From assembly GCF_036373705.1 (NCBI RefSeq), contig NC_089856.1, positions 9,108,501 to 9,172,500 of the forward strand: a stretch of DNA of 64,000 nt. The letters run 5' to 3'. This document shows, one piece after another, positions 23,424 through 34,639 of the stretch. The notes beneath the pieces were generated by a model. The model did not search any database and had not been told where the DNA came from. It saw only the letters and a list, made by a program, of their open reading frames with translations. Position 1 is the stretch's first letter. Each line of letters starts with the position of its first letter. A program made the translations under genes and the position numbers. Origin of the DNA: Amia ocellicauda. Its lineage: Eukaryota; Chordata; Actinopteri; Amiiformes; Amiidae.

Positions 23424-25210
23424 TCGGTGGCACTGCTTACTGAAGTCGGTGGCGCTCAGGGTGCAGCGGCGCTGGGGTTGGCAACTTTCGAAACTAGTGG
23501 AGCAGCAGGATAGTAAACGTACTGTGCCAATATACACATCTACCAAAGCAGATATTGAGTAGCTGCAGTCTTGCATGTTTTTTATAGACCCATGCAAGGG
23601 ATAATTTATATTTTTATGTATTAGCCACCTTTTTTTTATATGACCTTGACTTTCGTAGGGCTTCTCTAACACTACACTCTATTATGTACACTCTCTGTTA
23701 CGTACATTTGTGCAGACCGCTATGCATTGTAGTTTGGTCTCGTTTTGTAACTGGGGATAGATGTGTGGAGAAAGCTGCACAAGCATATATTGTTATCTAG
23801 CGAGTAAAAAACAGTTTATATGACGGATTTCTCTCTCTGCTGTTTGTGAATTAGCCCGTTTCAGTGCTTCACTGCCCCGTACGCCCCCTCCTCCAGTCCC
23901 ACCATAGAGCGCGTTTTATTACCGGGGTTCCTTCGCTGGCTACGGGGGCACTGGATCCACACTGCGGCGCGGTTAGCCTTGAGATGTGCCTTCATGAACA
24001 GGAGCAAACTGACTTTGCATTGCATCAGACTTGATTTTGAAACTCAGCTATTGCAAGGTGGAAAAGTACCAACATGATCACCAACACAATCTAGGAATTG
24101 TTACAAATAGCATACTATACAAGGAATGGTATACCTTGATCATTATCAGGGGGTTGAGAAAGTGTAATGGGTGTACACTATGAAACTAACTCTGAAATTC
24201 ACTTACCATAGTATGTTTTAGTTAACAAAACAAAAAATACGAAGAATAAATAAACAGGCGAACCAACAAAACATACTACGTCACAGCTATCCTCTTATGT
24301 AGAAATACAGCAGCAGATTTTCATATGGTATCTGTGAAATAAAACGGGTTACAACATTTAATTTTCATATTTATAATAATGTATACAGATCTAAATTAAG
24401 ATCTAAACATTGTCTTTCAGAAACAGTTATCTTTATGAATTGCCTGTGGATCCCTGCAGATTAGAACAATGCATAAGTCTAAGTCTATGGCATCCCAGTA
24501 TCTTCTAGGTTTAATTGAGCTGGGAGTTATGTAATTTAACCTGTAAACTCAAGTTTCTTGTGAAGAGCTTTGCAATGACCTCCAGCATTCAAACAGCTGC
24601 TAGATTTGAACGATTACCAGATTTTAAGTTTCGCAATCTTCAGCTTTTTAAGTGCTGATGACAACAGAAGACGTGTGCAGAACTAGTATGGGTATTGGGT
24701 GGAGTGAAATGCAGGAGGCAATCATTAATTTTATATAAATGCTTTATTTTTATTCTCCCACATTCACTGGGAGTCTCTCTCATTTTGGACACTTCCTGGA
24801 CATGTTCTGTTGTACAGATACATTATGGCATAGTGATAGTCTCCCTTATTTTGAATAGTTGAATAGTGTGTCGATATTGAACAACATTGACCCTCCAACC
24901 CTCACTTTTCTGTTTGCCTGGATGGAAGGCAACCATTAGGCCTTGCACCTTCAGAGCTTTATTTTCTCCTGTGGGAGTTTTTTATTTTTGAATACATGGA
25001 CCTGTAAAGTGTTCCTTTGCAAAGGGCGCTTTATGAAATAAACATTGATTGATTGATTGATTGATTGATTAAAACCCCCTGAGTCAGGGTAGTGGGCTTT
25101 TGGCAGTAGCAGGCTGGTCCCTCATTTCAGCGGGGGTTGTGTGGCCCAGGTGCTTGGAGGAATCTGACTGCACCTGTTACAGGAGTGCCTTTGCTTTCTC
25201 CCCTGCCCAG
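23421..25210 (+). other. nab2: nab2 intron 1, remaining part
   Basis: A further CpG-containing patch occurs at about 23865-23985. The end of a retroelement-like repeat ('gtaaagtgttcctttgcaaagggcgctttatgaaataaa') with an ATTG tail lies at 24990-25072. No coding exon seen. The open frame from 25100 is intronic: a strong acceptor (TTTCTCCCCTGCCCAG) lies just before the conserved start. Confidence 0.6.
24990..25072 (+). repeat. retroelement 3' tail with (ATTG)n
   Basis: A 'gcgctttatgaaataaa' motif followed by six to seven ATTG units, the typical 3' end of fish LINE/SINE insertions. It stops 140 bases before the nab2 coding exon. Confidence 0.6.
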
Positions 25211-25213
25211 GCC

Positions 25214-26116
25214 ATGTCTCTGCCACGGACGCTGGGGGAGCTACAGCTGTACCGGGTGCTGCAGCGCGCCAACCTGCTGGCATACTATGACACCTTTATC
25301 CAGCAGGGGGGCGACGACGTGCAACAGCTGTGCGAGGCGGGCGAGGAGGAGTTCCTGGAGATCATGGCGCTGGTGGGCATGGCCACCAAGCCCTTGCATG
25401 TGCGCCGGCTGCAGAAGGCCCTGCGCGACTGGGCGGCCAACCCGGCCCTGTTCAACCAGCCCCTGGCCAGCGTGCCCCTCAACAGCATCCCGCTCTTCAA
25501 GATCGACGCCACAGGGGGTGCCACTGGTGGAGGGCCACGGAAGTCCCTCAGCAATGGTCAGCCGGGCTCTCCAGGAGGGGATAGGGAGGGCAGCCAGGAA
25601 CGAGCCTCCCTCACCCCCATGCGCAGCACCAGCCCCAAAAGCCCCTGCTCCCAGGCCTCCCCACAACCAGAGTACAGGGACAAACTCTCACCCATGGACC
25701 CACAGTGGCTCAGTCCCGAGCCTGATGGAAACGGGGCAGGTGGATCGGGTGGCGATGATGAACAACCCAGCCCACCTCCGCCCCCACCTCCCGGTTCTGG
25801 CACTCCCCCTCTGACTCTGACCCCCGCCTCCTCTTCCTCCCTCTCATGCGCCTGGCCTGGTGGGCGTCTGGAGCCCGAGACAGCGAGGGCAGTGGGGGAG
25901 AGTGTGACCCGGCTGCTGAGAACGGTACCCAAGGCCGAGCCGGGCGAGGTGAAGGCCCTGCTGAAGCTCAACAAGAAGCTGGCCAAGACGGTGGGGCACA
26001 TCTTCGAGCTGGAGCCCAGCGACCCAGCCAAGGAGGAAGAGATCCGCAAGTACAGTCTCATCTATGGCCGCTTTGACTCCAAAAGGAGGGAGGGCAAGCA
26101 GCTCACCCACCACGAG
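25214..26116 (+). CDS. nab2: nab2 first coding exon (NCD1, linker, most of NCD2)
   Basis: The acceptor TCTCCCCTGCCCAG ends at 25210 and the exon's ATG is at 25214. It holds residues 1-301 and ends CACCACGAG|GTGAGA in phase 0. It carries all of NCD1 (near-identical to human), a variable linker with a run of prolines ([10 protein letters not shown]), and NCD2 up to KQLTHHE. GC is very high at third codon positions. Confidence 0.95.
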
Positions 26117-29100
26117 GTGAGAGCAAAACCCCATGCACACTCACAAACACACACTGACACACACAAACACTCTCACACACACCCTGACACACTCACACAC
26201 CTTGACACACTCACACAGTCACAAACACACACTGGCATACACTGATGCACTCAAACACACATGCTGACACACTCACAACCACTTATACACACTGACATGC
26301 TCATACACATTGATAGACAGACTTGGTCACTCATAACCACACTCACACACACAGACACACACGCACACACACACACTCACGCATGCACGCACGTATCACA
26401 CACATACACAAGGACACTCTGACACACAGGCATGCTCATGCAAACGCGCACAACAACTCATACACACCCACGCGTGCTTTCACATGCTCACACACTCACC
26501 CACACTTGCACACGTCATAACACACAAGGTAAAAGAAAGAAGTGGATGTAATCTTTACTGGAGTCGATCTGATTAGCTCCAGTCCCTGAAATAAGTGCCC
26601 AAACACTATAAAACAATTACACTACTAGTCAAAATGATTATGTGATTTAACCTCTCTAACCTATTAGCCAAACTAGGAAGTAACCTTGGCTCTTCCATGC
26701 TGTCCCACTGCTTTTGATCCACTCAGCGTGTTACTCACACCGTTGCGCACTGATGGAAACTTGTAATGGGGGAGATTGAAAGCCACAAGACCCCCTGACC
26801 TAAACAGTAACCCAGCTAACACATTTCATTCTGGTAACATGGTAATTCTGTAGTGTGGTCATGTTTTGATTCTATAATTTTATATTGTTATGTTACAATG
26901 TTTTGACAACATCCCCTGGAGTGTACATATTTCTGTCACCACAAGGCCATATTGTTCTGTGTTCACTTTATTACAATGTTGCCGCAATGTTGTTTACTTA
27001 GCTGGAGTGTGAGTGTGACTACGTTTGGCTGGGGGAAGAGAGGGGCGCTTGTTTGGTGAATGGGACCCAGGGTGTGACGTTTGTGTCCGGTCCCACTTTC
27101 TCCAGATGATCATCAACGAAGCAGCTGCCCAGTTTTGTATCCGTGACAACGCCCTGCTGCTGCGGCGCGTGGAGCTCTTCTCGTTGGCCAGGCAGGTGGC
27201 CAGGGAGTGCGCCTACACTTCTACGCTGAAAAACGCCAGGTCAGAGGTCACCCGTCACTCTCTTTCTCTCTCTCTTACACTTTTTCACTGCTTCTGTCAC
27301 TTTGCCGGCCCCAGCTCGTTTTCACTTTCTCTGTGTGTGTCAGTGTCTCTGCCACTTTCACTGTCACGTCCCTGTCGCGCTCACTTTCATTTTCGCTCAA
27401 GCTAAAGCTTGCATCAATGTAGAACGAATCCCCGATTGCTGTTACACTGTTACACCGCCACACTCTCCCTGCAAGTCCATCTGTGAGTTTTTTCTGTCTC
27501 ATGTCATGGGTGGTGCAGAACTCACAGAGTTTCTAATGAAGGGAAGTATTGATTGTGGTCTGCAATAAAGCTGCTTCCAAAGACTTAATTATTAATATTA
27601 GATGTGGTTCATATAGGGTTCATATAAATCTATCAATTTTATATTATATCTTTGTTTACTTTGTCAGGATCCCCAAATGTTTGCAGAATTTAATAGGATT
27701 CGATCAGTTTTCCCCCCAAAATGTGCAACATGACCTGGAGGACTTTTTGTTAAACGATTGGTACATGTAATCATAGGCTTGTCATTTCCGATCAAGAATC
27801 GTAGAAAAGGACCTTGTGAGGCCAGTGCAGGCGCAAGAATGCTTTTTTAGGACAATATCTGGGTTCAAATTTCCTTCGACTTCAATAATAATAATATAAA
27901 AATAATTGAGAATCTTTTTTTTCTGAAAGGTCTGCATGGTAGTGTGTGCTCTAGAGGTGACACTGTCTCTTTCTGTGCCTCTTTTGGTCAGGAGGAAGAA
28001 TGTCAGGCGTGGCCTTACATTGATGTATCATTTAAAACTGCTTACCCAGTATGCAATGTTTTTGAAAATGATCGAAATCACATTAATTCTTTGGGGATCC
28101 TGACAATAGGTAGAAAGGTATGAATTCTTATATCAGTAAGTACATACAAGCCATTTAATCAGCTCTTCCTGCCTGTGCTTGTTCTGGAGAAGGAAGCCTA
28201 AGCAAGGGGAAAAGCCAGCATGCAGGAACACGCAGATAAACAAACAAACACACACACACACAATAGACGCCCACTGTCAGCATAACTCAAACCTCCCTCT
28301 GCCACGAGAATAAATGCCAATGTACTGAAGCTTTGGCTAGGGCCCTGGTACGACTGAGCACAGGGCACAGCGCTACTCATCACACATACTTTATCTTACA
28401 GGAAGAAAACAGATAATTTTCTGTTTATACTTCACACCCCCCTACTGAAAACCCAGCACCTACATTCCTCATTGCACCTGCATACCCCATGCCTCAGCCT
28501 AAATGCCATTATCACCACTACAGCACCGCGCCACCTCTCATGCCCCACTGTCAGGGCTTTTGTCAAAATTTTCAATGCTCCCTATTCAAGCACTGTGTGG
28601 ACCTACCGTCTTTAAATACTATATTATTCTCTCCGTTCTTGGTAATCAGTACGTTTATTTTGAATAAAAGAAAATCTGCGCACACCCTATTGTTTGGAAG
28701 GTACTGGGTACAAAAGTAAGCTTTCAGGATCAAACGAGTAAATAGCACCCACACACTTAATTTGATCAGAACCCAGAAACTTCCGTCACAACCACATGCA
28801 AACTCACAAGGTCTCCTATATAAATAAATATACAGGCATGTTAACTGAGAGGGTATGAGGTTCTAGTTATTATTTGCAACCATTCAGTCATTCGTCAAGT
28901 GGGATGGAGTACAACTTCCAACCCACGACCAATATGATTGAAGTCACCTCAAAAATCAAAATTACATTGTATGTATTTAAGTTTGGGTGATGCGGAGGAG
29001 CAGTGTGACCCAGGATCTATTCCAGCCTTGGGCGTCTGCCTGTGTGAGGTTTGCCTGTCCTCCCTGTGGCCGCGTGGGTTTTCACTGGGTGCTCCGGTTT

Positions 29101-32100
29101 CCTCCCACATCCCAAAGACAGGCCGCTTGGGTTGATTGGCGACTGAGAATTGCCCTGTAGTCATGAGATTGTGGTGTGTGTGTGTGTGTGTGTGTGCTGC
29201 CCTGAAATGGCCTGGCATCCTGTCAAGGACGTACCCCGCCTTGTACCCTGTGTTTGCTAGGTCACCATGACCCTGTACTGGATGAAGCTGTTATTGGCGA
29301 TGGATGGATGGATATTTAAACTTCTAAAATTGTCTCTATTGTAAAAACCTATTGTAGAGCAAAACAAATACACATTACGTTACACACAAGTATATCCGTG
29401 TTGCAAAGGTCGTTGACATCATCATAATACTAAGGGAAGACATTTTCAAGCCCAGCTGAGTTTTTCTTACCATTTGCACGTTACTATACTTAGTTGCATG
29501 CAAGTCCCCTGTCCTTCTCAAAGCATCTTGTCGGTGTCCTTCAAGGCCGGTTTAAAGCTTAAACACAAAGGGTTGAAATGCGGTTCCCTGTTTTTGATCT
29601 CTCTCCCTCTCTCATTCTCTTCCTCTCCGTAGGACGGGCACGGAAGACTGCAGTATGCTGCCTCAGAAGAGGATCAAACAGGAGGTATGTGGTTTGTTGA
29701 ATTTCTGGAATCGCTGTATCAAAGGCAGGCAGGCACAGTATTTAAGCTGGAGGCAAGCTTTTGAGCAGGAATGAATGCCAGCTTAATTTAGACAAGGAGA
29801 TCTGCATTTCATGTCTGAGCCACCACATGTGTAATAATATTATTATTTTATATTTGGACCTGTTTTGTGTTTCTGCCTTGTCAGTCTCTAGCAGGCTCAT
29901 CCCCCCAATATAGAATCTGCATTATCAGGAGTGAGTGCACCCAAACTGGGAGCAAGAGCCAGTTTCAGTAAATTGGATGGAGTGCAATATTATGGGGACC
30001 CTCATGAACACAAATGGCATATGTACACTGTAGTTTCTGGGTTAAAGTCTAACAGTAGCACTTTTTGCTGTGGCGACACTAGTGTGCCAGGTAGTTAGCT
30101 TGTATTTTGTTTTTTACAAATATGAAACGTTTTGCGGGAACATATTACCCTGATCACACAGTGTTGCCCAGTAATGTTGTCTGCATATTTCATAGGTTCA
30201 ACTCTGGAACCTCAATACATATCCAATGCAGTTTTTATTATTTTGCATTACCAAAAGGATACAATACATTTTATTAGGGTTTTTTCAAAATAAACCTTTC
30301 ATTCTCCGTATTAGGGTTGTTTGTGAATATTGTTTTCTGGAAATGTAGTTGTATAAAGGTAATTTGATAAGGTTATTTTACCACCCTCTGACATTATCCC
30401 CTTGTAACTTCATATTGTTCTGTGTTCACTTTATTGGGCTGTTGCCACAATGTTTGCTTAGCAGGGTAACGAGATTGTAGTCCATAAAAAACAAAAGTAT
30501 AAAAGTCTTGATTTGTGAAATTCAGTTTTTGTGAAGAGGCTGAAAGTGGAAACATGATACCTGTATCTATATATAAAGCTGCTGAAAGGTGTTTATCAGA
30601 TTACTTTTGCAACTAGCTTCTATTTTTTCTCCCTTTAGAAAACACTGCTGTATATGAACCTATACTAAAACTATAGTAAACATTGCATATTGTTGCATCC
30701 TAAGTGTCTCAAACAGTAAAAGTGGCCACTCAGAGCACAGATTGGGCCCTGGAGTCTGGAAAGAGCAGGTCAGAATCTGGGCCTCTGTCGCAGCCCTGTG
30801 TGACATGTATTTTCTCCAGTGGGTGGCACTTGATTGGCCTAGCACTTCCGGGTTAGGGTGGGGGTCTGAAAGTGTGGCACTCTTCACTACATTGGTAATA
30901 CACAAGAGTTTACAATCTGCACCTGGCCTATAAGAGTAGTAGCAGTGATCTGAATTGACTAACAAGTGGCAATTCCAAGTTTCTAATTTAAAAAACACGT
31001 GTAAAGTCCAGAGGCATGCGGGGATGTGAGAGTGTGTCAGCTGACTGCGTGCCTCTGTGGACTGTGTTGCAGGTGGTAGTCTCAGAGTGCGTCTCCTCCT
31101 CCCACGATGTGCCAGAGGGACAGTCTGCAGGGGGGGACAGTTACCACCAAGGGGTGCTGCGACACGGCGGGGATGAGGACAGTCTATCTGGGGAGAGCCT
31201 GGATGGACACACACAAGGTAAGACGCATACAAGGGGGCGATCACTGCTCAGGGCACCCCTAACACCTGCATTTATGTGTGTCTTTCAGTCGTGCCAAATG
31301 TTGTGCTTCAAGTGGTCAGGCTGTGTTGCGTAGACATTGTGCTAAGAATTTGTGTCGAGATAAGCTTGCTGTACTGCTCTGAGTCTAACTAACAGTAACA
31401 CTAACACTAACATACATGAAGGCAGCTTTCTTTGATGTGGTTTTTATATTGAAAATCACTCCATCTGAAGCTCTCTCTATCGCTGTTAGTAAGAGCAACC
31501 CGCAAGACAAGGGCATAGGAAATCAGTCCTTAAGAAATACGGCAAGCCCGACGGGAAAAAACATGTTCTGGAGTTTCCCGTGTAACACTGTAGTCCAAAT
31601 TCAGCATTGCCAGTTTAATCGCGTCACTTAAAACACAATAACTAAAACTCACACATGAGGCATTATCCACAAGTTAGGCCCCTCCAGTTTTTGTTAATCC
31701 ACCTATTTTATATCTTTAGTAGTAGTACTAAATCCTAGTTAGACCCTGGTTATATTTATAGACAGCACTGTGTTAGAAAAGGAATGGACTCTACATGGTT
31801 TAATGACGTTTGATTATAGACCAGCAACCATAAACCCTCCATGAACACTTCACTCGTGTTATTATGTTCCCCTAGGAAATGTGGATATGCCCCATTATGA
31901 AAAATTCAGCTCAACACCTGACATGAGCTCTTAGTGTAATTGTACATTACAGGTGTTGAGAAGCACTTTTCTGGTAACGTATTTGTATTAGAAAAAAATA
32001 TGGAAAATAAGAAAAAAAAAACTTGCAAAAATGTATTTTGTTCAATGTACCTTGAAGTCTATAATTGTGCAATAGACTCACAGTGCAAATGTCATTTCAC

Positions 32101-34639
32101 AAATTAAATTAAAACTTAAATAATATAGCCACTGTGTTCAATTTGTCAGCTGGGTAGTGACTGTCTGTCTCTGCAGGAATGGGCTCCCAATCCAGCCACT
32201 CCTCATCGCCCTGCCCCCCCGCCGACCCCTCGACCGCTGTGGCCGCTCCCCCCACCTGGAGCCGACACCTCATGCAGCAGACCCTCATGGACGAAGGGCT
32301 GCGATTGGCCAGGCTGGTGTCACATGACCATGTGGGCAGGATCAGCCCGGCGATAACAGGGGGGACCCAGGCTGCAGGTGAGGAGTGGGGGAGGCGAAGG
32401 CTTACAAAAGAAAAGCCAGTCCAGATCAGAATAATAATCAAAACTAACAATAAGGCACGAATTATGGATTTTGTTTTTGAAATTGACAGTCCAGTTTTGT
32501 ACCAACAGCTTAGCTACACAGCAGGTGTAAGAACACACAGTTAATGAAACTAACCAAAGATGAAAAAGTGCATCAAAAACGAAATTCATAAATATATAAT
32601 CTCCCTTCCAAATTAACCGATCTGATCAAATATGCGGTTGTCTGAGTGCTGCAGGGGTTGGGAGGGCTTTTGTTAGCCAGTGCATTTGCTTTCCAGTGTG
32701 TGTTTTGTGTGTGCACTGACTCCAACTCCCTCAAGTAAAACAAGCGCTGTAGCGGAGAGCCGAGCTGATTAACCACCGCTGCCGGTTCCAACACCAAAAC
32801 GGGAGACAAAACTGCGGATTGCGCATTTATTTGTTAAAAATATAGATCAGAAAAAGCCTGGCAGGTGTATAGAGCAGAATGCAAGTCTCGGATTGCTCTC
32901 CTTCTCAACCTCTCTTACACAAGAGCGCACTGAGATACGCATTAGCCAGCAGGACAGCAGAGGCCTTTCACACTGAGTCGTCACATTTAATTGCTTTTCT
33001 CTACTCTGTAGGCTCTCCAGCCGTCAGCTAATTCAGGTTTATGTGGGGAGGTGGGAGAGAGAGAAGGAGGGAGGGAGGGAGGGGGGTGTAGAGCTGGAAA
33101 CCCCCCTGACGTCAGAGGGAGACAGACGTGTGAGTGGGGGCGGGGGGGTTTTGGGAGGGGGGGGGGGGGAGAGATGTGTGTGGGTGGGAGTGGGAAGAGA
33201 GTAAATGAGCTGCACTGACACACCAAAGCAGTGTAAAAATACCGTGTGTGGGCACCGAGTTGGATGGCGTATCATTTCATCTAAAAAAACAACAGAACTG
33301 AATTATTTTATTTGAATATGACGTCTGTCTGCGCTGCTACAGTTTTCCCTCTCCCTCTTTCTCTCTCTCTCTTCCTGTCCTCCTCTTCTCTCACTCTCTT
33401 TTCTATTTCTGTTTCCTGCTGTTCTGTATTCATTCAATCACTCTGGCTCCTGTGTTGAGGAGAATTTCCAAACAAACAATGAAGCATTAAAGCTCGGGGT
33501 TGCATTCAGAGATCCTATTCGTTACGTATTTGTGGGAAGAAACTAAAATGATAGTGTTGGGGAGGTCTAGACCTCAGTGCTGTGATTAGTTTTCAGACTA
33601 TATGTGGAGTAATATGGTAAGATTAGCAGTGCAGGTGTGACCCCATGAACTGCAGTCTCACACATATGGAGAAAACTGCAGTCTCCTCTTTATGCAGAGC
33701 GTATCATATGGTGTGACTCAGTAGATTAAGCTGCATCCATTTCTTCTCTTCGTCAATTTTAAAGCAAAAATTAAAGCCGCCACTGAGTACAGTATTGGGG
33801 TTTTAGTTTAGCGTTTGATTTAATCCTAGGCTTTTGGAGTCATTCGAAAAGCAATACATTCCAAATACGTAAAGGTCTTTTTTTATTTTTTATTTTTTAC
33901 TATGATTGTTTATTGCATAGAAACCATCTTTAAAACCTCTTCTTACTTCTTAATATCAAAAAGCCTGCATCCTGGAGAAGACGTCACATACAGATTACAC
34001 ACAGACCCCAGCCATTTCAACCTGCCTTACCCATTTGCACATGCAGTACACTTATCCAGTATCTCAACAACTCCTTAGTCTAAATATCTGCCTTCTACAT
34101 CAGAGGCCCTGTAAGGTACACAAACTCAAGGCAGATACTGTGTTAGGGCATGCTCCCTTTTGAGCCTGGCGTTGTGTCACACTGCTACTACCCTTTTAAG
34201 AGAGGCCATACGGTGCAAAGATTTCTAATGGGATAAGGCATGTACACATCCACTTATACATTGTTTTAGTTCTTTGGTTGCTCAGTAGCTCATTTGAAAT
34301 CTTGCCTGCACCAGTGTGATTAAAGACTGTGTATGAGGAGGCATACACAACATGCACGCACACACACACGCACACACACACACACACACACACGGACACC
34401 CCTCCAATCCAGAACTAATTTGTTGCACACAGGCCTTCGGCAACCCCCCAGACTGCTTTGCTTGTATGTGTATCTGCCCCCCTCGCCTCACACTGTCTTC
34501 CTTTGCCTCTAGGCTAATCACCTGCACTGGCTGTTTCTTTGCAGAGCTGGACGACAGGGTGAGCGACAGGGGCCCGTCCCAGCGCCGAAGAAGCAGCTCC
34601 TGCAGCACCAAAGAAGACTCGGATCACAGTGGGAAATAA
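25214..34639 (+). CDS. nab2: NAB2, EGR1/NGFI-A-binding corepressor 2; six coding exons, 509 aa
   Basis: Exons: 25214-26116, 27106-27239, 29633-29684, 31073-31217, 32177-32377, 34545-34639. All introns are GT/AG, and the 1530 nt stay in one frame. Residues 1-85 form NCD1 ([34 protein letters not shown]), which binds the R1 domain of EGR1/EGR2. A proline/serine-rich linker follows. NCD2 occupies roughly 216-345 ([40 protein letters not shown]) and is needed for repression. IKQE at 360-363 fits a SUMO site. [10 protein letters not shown] and [20 protein letters not shown] are NAB2-type, absent from NAB1, which settles the paralogue. Human NAB2 is 525 aa. Known role: nuclear corepressor that restrains EGR targets, partly through CHD4/NuRD, and is itself EGR-induced. 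The ATG chosen matches the conserved NAB start. Confidence 0.96.
26117..26525. repeat. CA-rich imperfect minisatellite in nab2 intron
   Basis: Nearly 400 bases of degenerate CACACACT/CTGACACA units begin directly after the exon donor. Plus-strand frames through it give His/Thr-rich nonsense. Likely length-variable. Confidence 0.9.
26811..27005. repeat. MITE-like repeat with CCAGCTAA ends
   Basis: Begins CCAGCTAACA and ends TACTTAGCTGG, inverted. The internal block 'catattgttctgtgttcactttatt...tgttgcc.caatgtt' recurs at about 30407-30456 in another nab2 intron. It ends about 100 bases before a coding exon. Confidence 0.55.
27106..27239 (+). CDS. nab2: nab2 coding exon (end of NCD2)
   Basis: Acceptor CTTTCTCCAG|; residues 302-345. 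It contains [20 protein letters not shown] and [12 protein letters not shown], the highly conserved end of NCD2. The donor is GTCAGA, weaker than its neighbours but required by frame and homology. Confidence 0.94.
27240..29632 (+). other. nab2: nab2 intron without further exons
   Basis: Contains a CT-rich stretch right after the donor, a short (CA)n at 28249-28261 and the dispersed repeat at 28975-29312. No RNA gene or coding exon recognised. Confidence 0.6.
28975..29312 (+). repeat. dispersed fish retroelement-type repeat with GGAT tail
   Basis: Contains the familiar fish-genome blocks 'ggtgctccggtttcctccca', 'ttgggttgattggcgactga' and 'gtaccccgcct', ends in GATGGATGGATGGAT, and is interrupted by a (TG)n run at 29172-29196. 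The tandem 4-base tail points to a LINE/SINE 3' end; I do not assign a family. Confidence 0.65.
29633..29684 (+). CDS. nab2: nab2 short coding exon with SUMO-type motif
   Basis: A 52-base exon between CTCTCCGTAG| and |GTATGT; residues 346-363, ending LPQKRIKQE. It corresponds to human PPLKKLKQE, whose lysine is a reported sumoylation target. The long pyrimidine tract before it is a textbook acceptor. Confidence 0.88.
29685..31072 (+). other. nab2: nab2 intron without further exons
   Basis: Holds a second partial copy of the CCAGCTAA-type repeat at about 30370-30470. A 194-codon minus-strand frame (30660-31244) overlaps the next exon and matches nothing; it is judged spurious. Confidence 0.55.
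31073..31217 (+). CDS. nab2: nab2 coding exon ([10 protein letters not shown] block)
   Basis: Acceptor GTGTTGCAG|, donor CACAAG|GTAAGA; residues 364-411. [11 protein letters not shown] matches human NAB2; the first half is lineage-specific. Confidence 0.9.
31218..32176 (+). other. nab2: nab2 intron, no other features
   Basis: No repeat of note and no additional exon recognised. Confidence 0.55.
32177..32377 (+). CDS. nab2: nab2 coding exon (C-terminal conserved block)
   Basis: Acceptor GTCTCTGCAG|, donor GCTGCAG|GTGAGG; residues 412-478. A serine/proline-rich start leads into [20 protein letters not shown] and [12 protein letters not shown], the strongly conserved NAB2 C-terminal region associated with CHD4 binding. 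Confidence 0.93.
32378..34544 (+). other. nab2: nab2 last intron
   Basis: Includes a strongly purine/G-rich strip at 33040-33185, a CT-rich strip at 33345-33400 and a CA run at 34360-34393 near the last exon. No coding exon seen. Confidence 0.6.
33040..33185 (+). repeat. G-rich purine tract, possible quadruplex former
   Basis: GGGA units at 33067-33087, then 'gtgggggcgggggggttttg' and a run of twelve or more G near 33158-33169. Several G3+ runs spaced by short loops on the transcribed RNA sense of nab2. Confidence 0.7.
34545..34639 (+). CDS. nab2: nab2 last coding exon
   Basis: Acceptor CTGTTTCTTTGCAG|; residues 479-509, stop TAA at 34637-34639. The tail ([20 protein letters not shown]) parallels human GRRSSVKVE in its RRSS stretch but lacks the hydrophobic-K-x-E site. 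A nearer-looking CCTCTAG at 34506-34512 does not keep the frame. Confidence 0.85.

Noticed and set aside
25100..26245. Single 381-codon frame as the nab2 first exon with an upstream ATG
   Set aside because: A strong acceptor ends at 25210, the conserved NAB start is at 25214, and the frame's end runs past the donor at 26117 into a CA repeat. The extra codons at both ends are intronic.
30660..31244. 194-codon minus-strand frame
   Set aside because: It lies in a nab2 intron and antisense to a real exon, has no recognisable domain, and no splice or promoter support.
34501..34544. Alternative acceptor CCTCTAG at 34506-34512 for the last nab2 exon
   Set aside because: Using it breaks the frame with the preceding exon, while the TTTCTTTGCAG acceptor gives a continuous frame to the stop.
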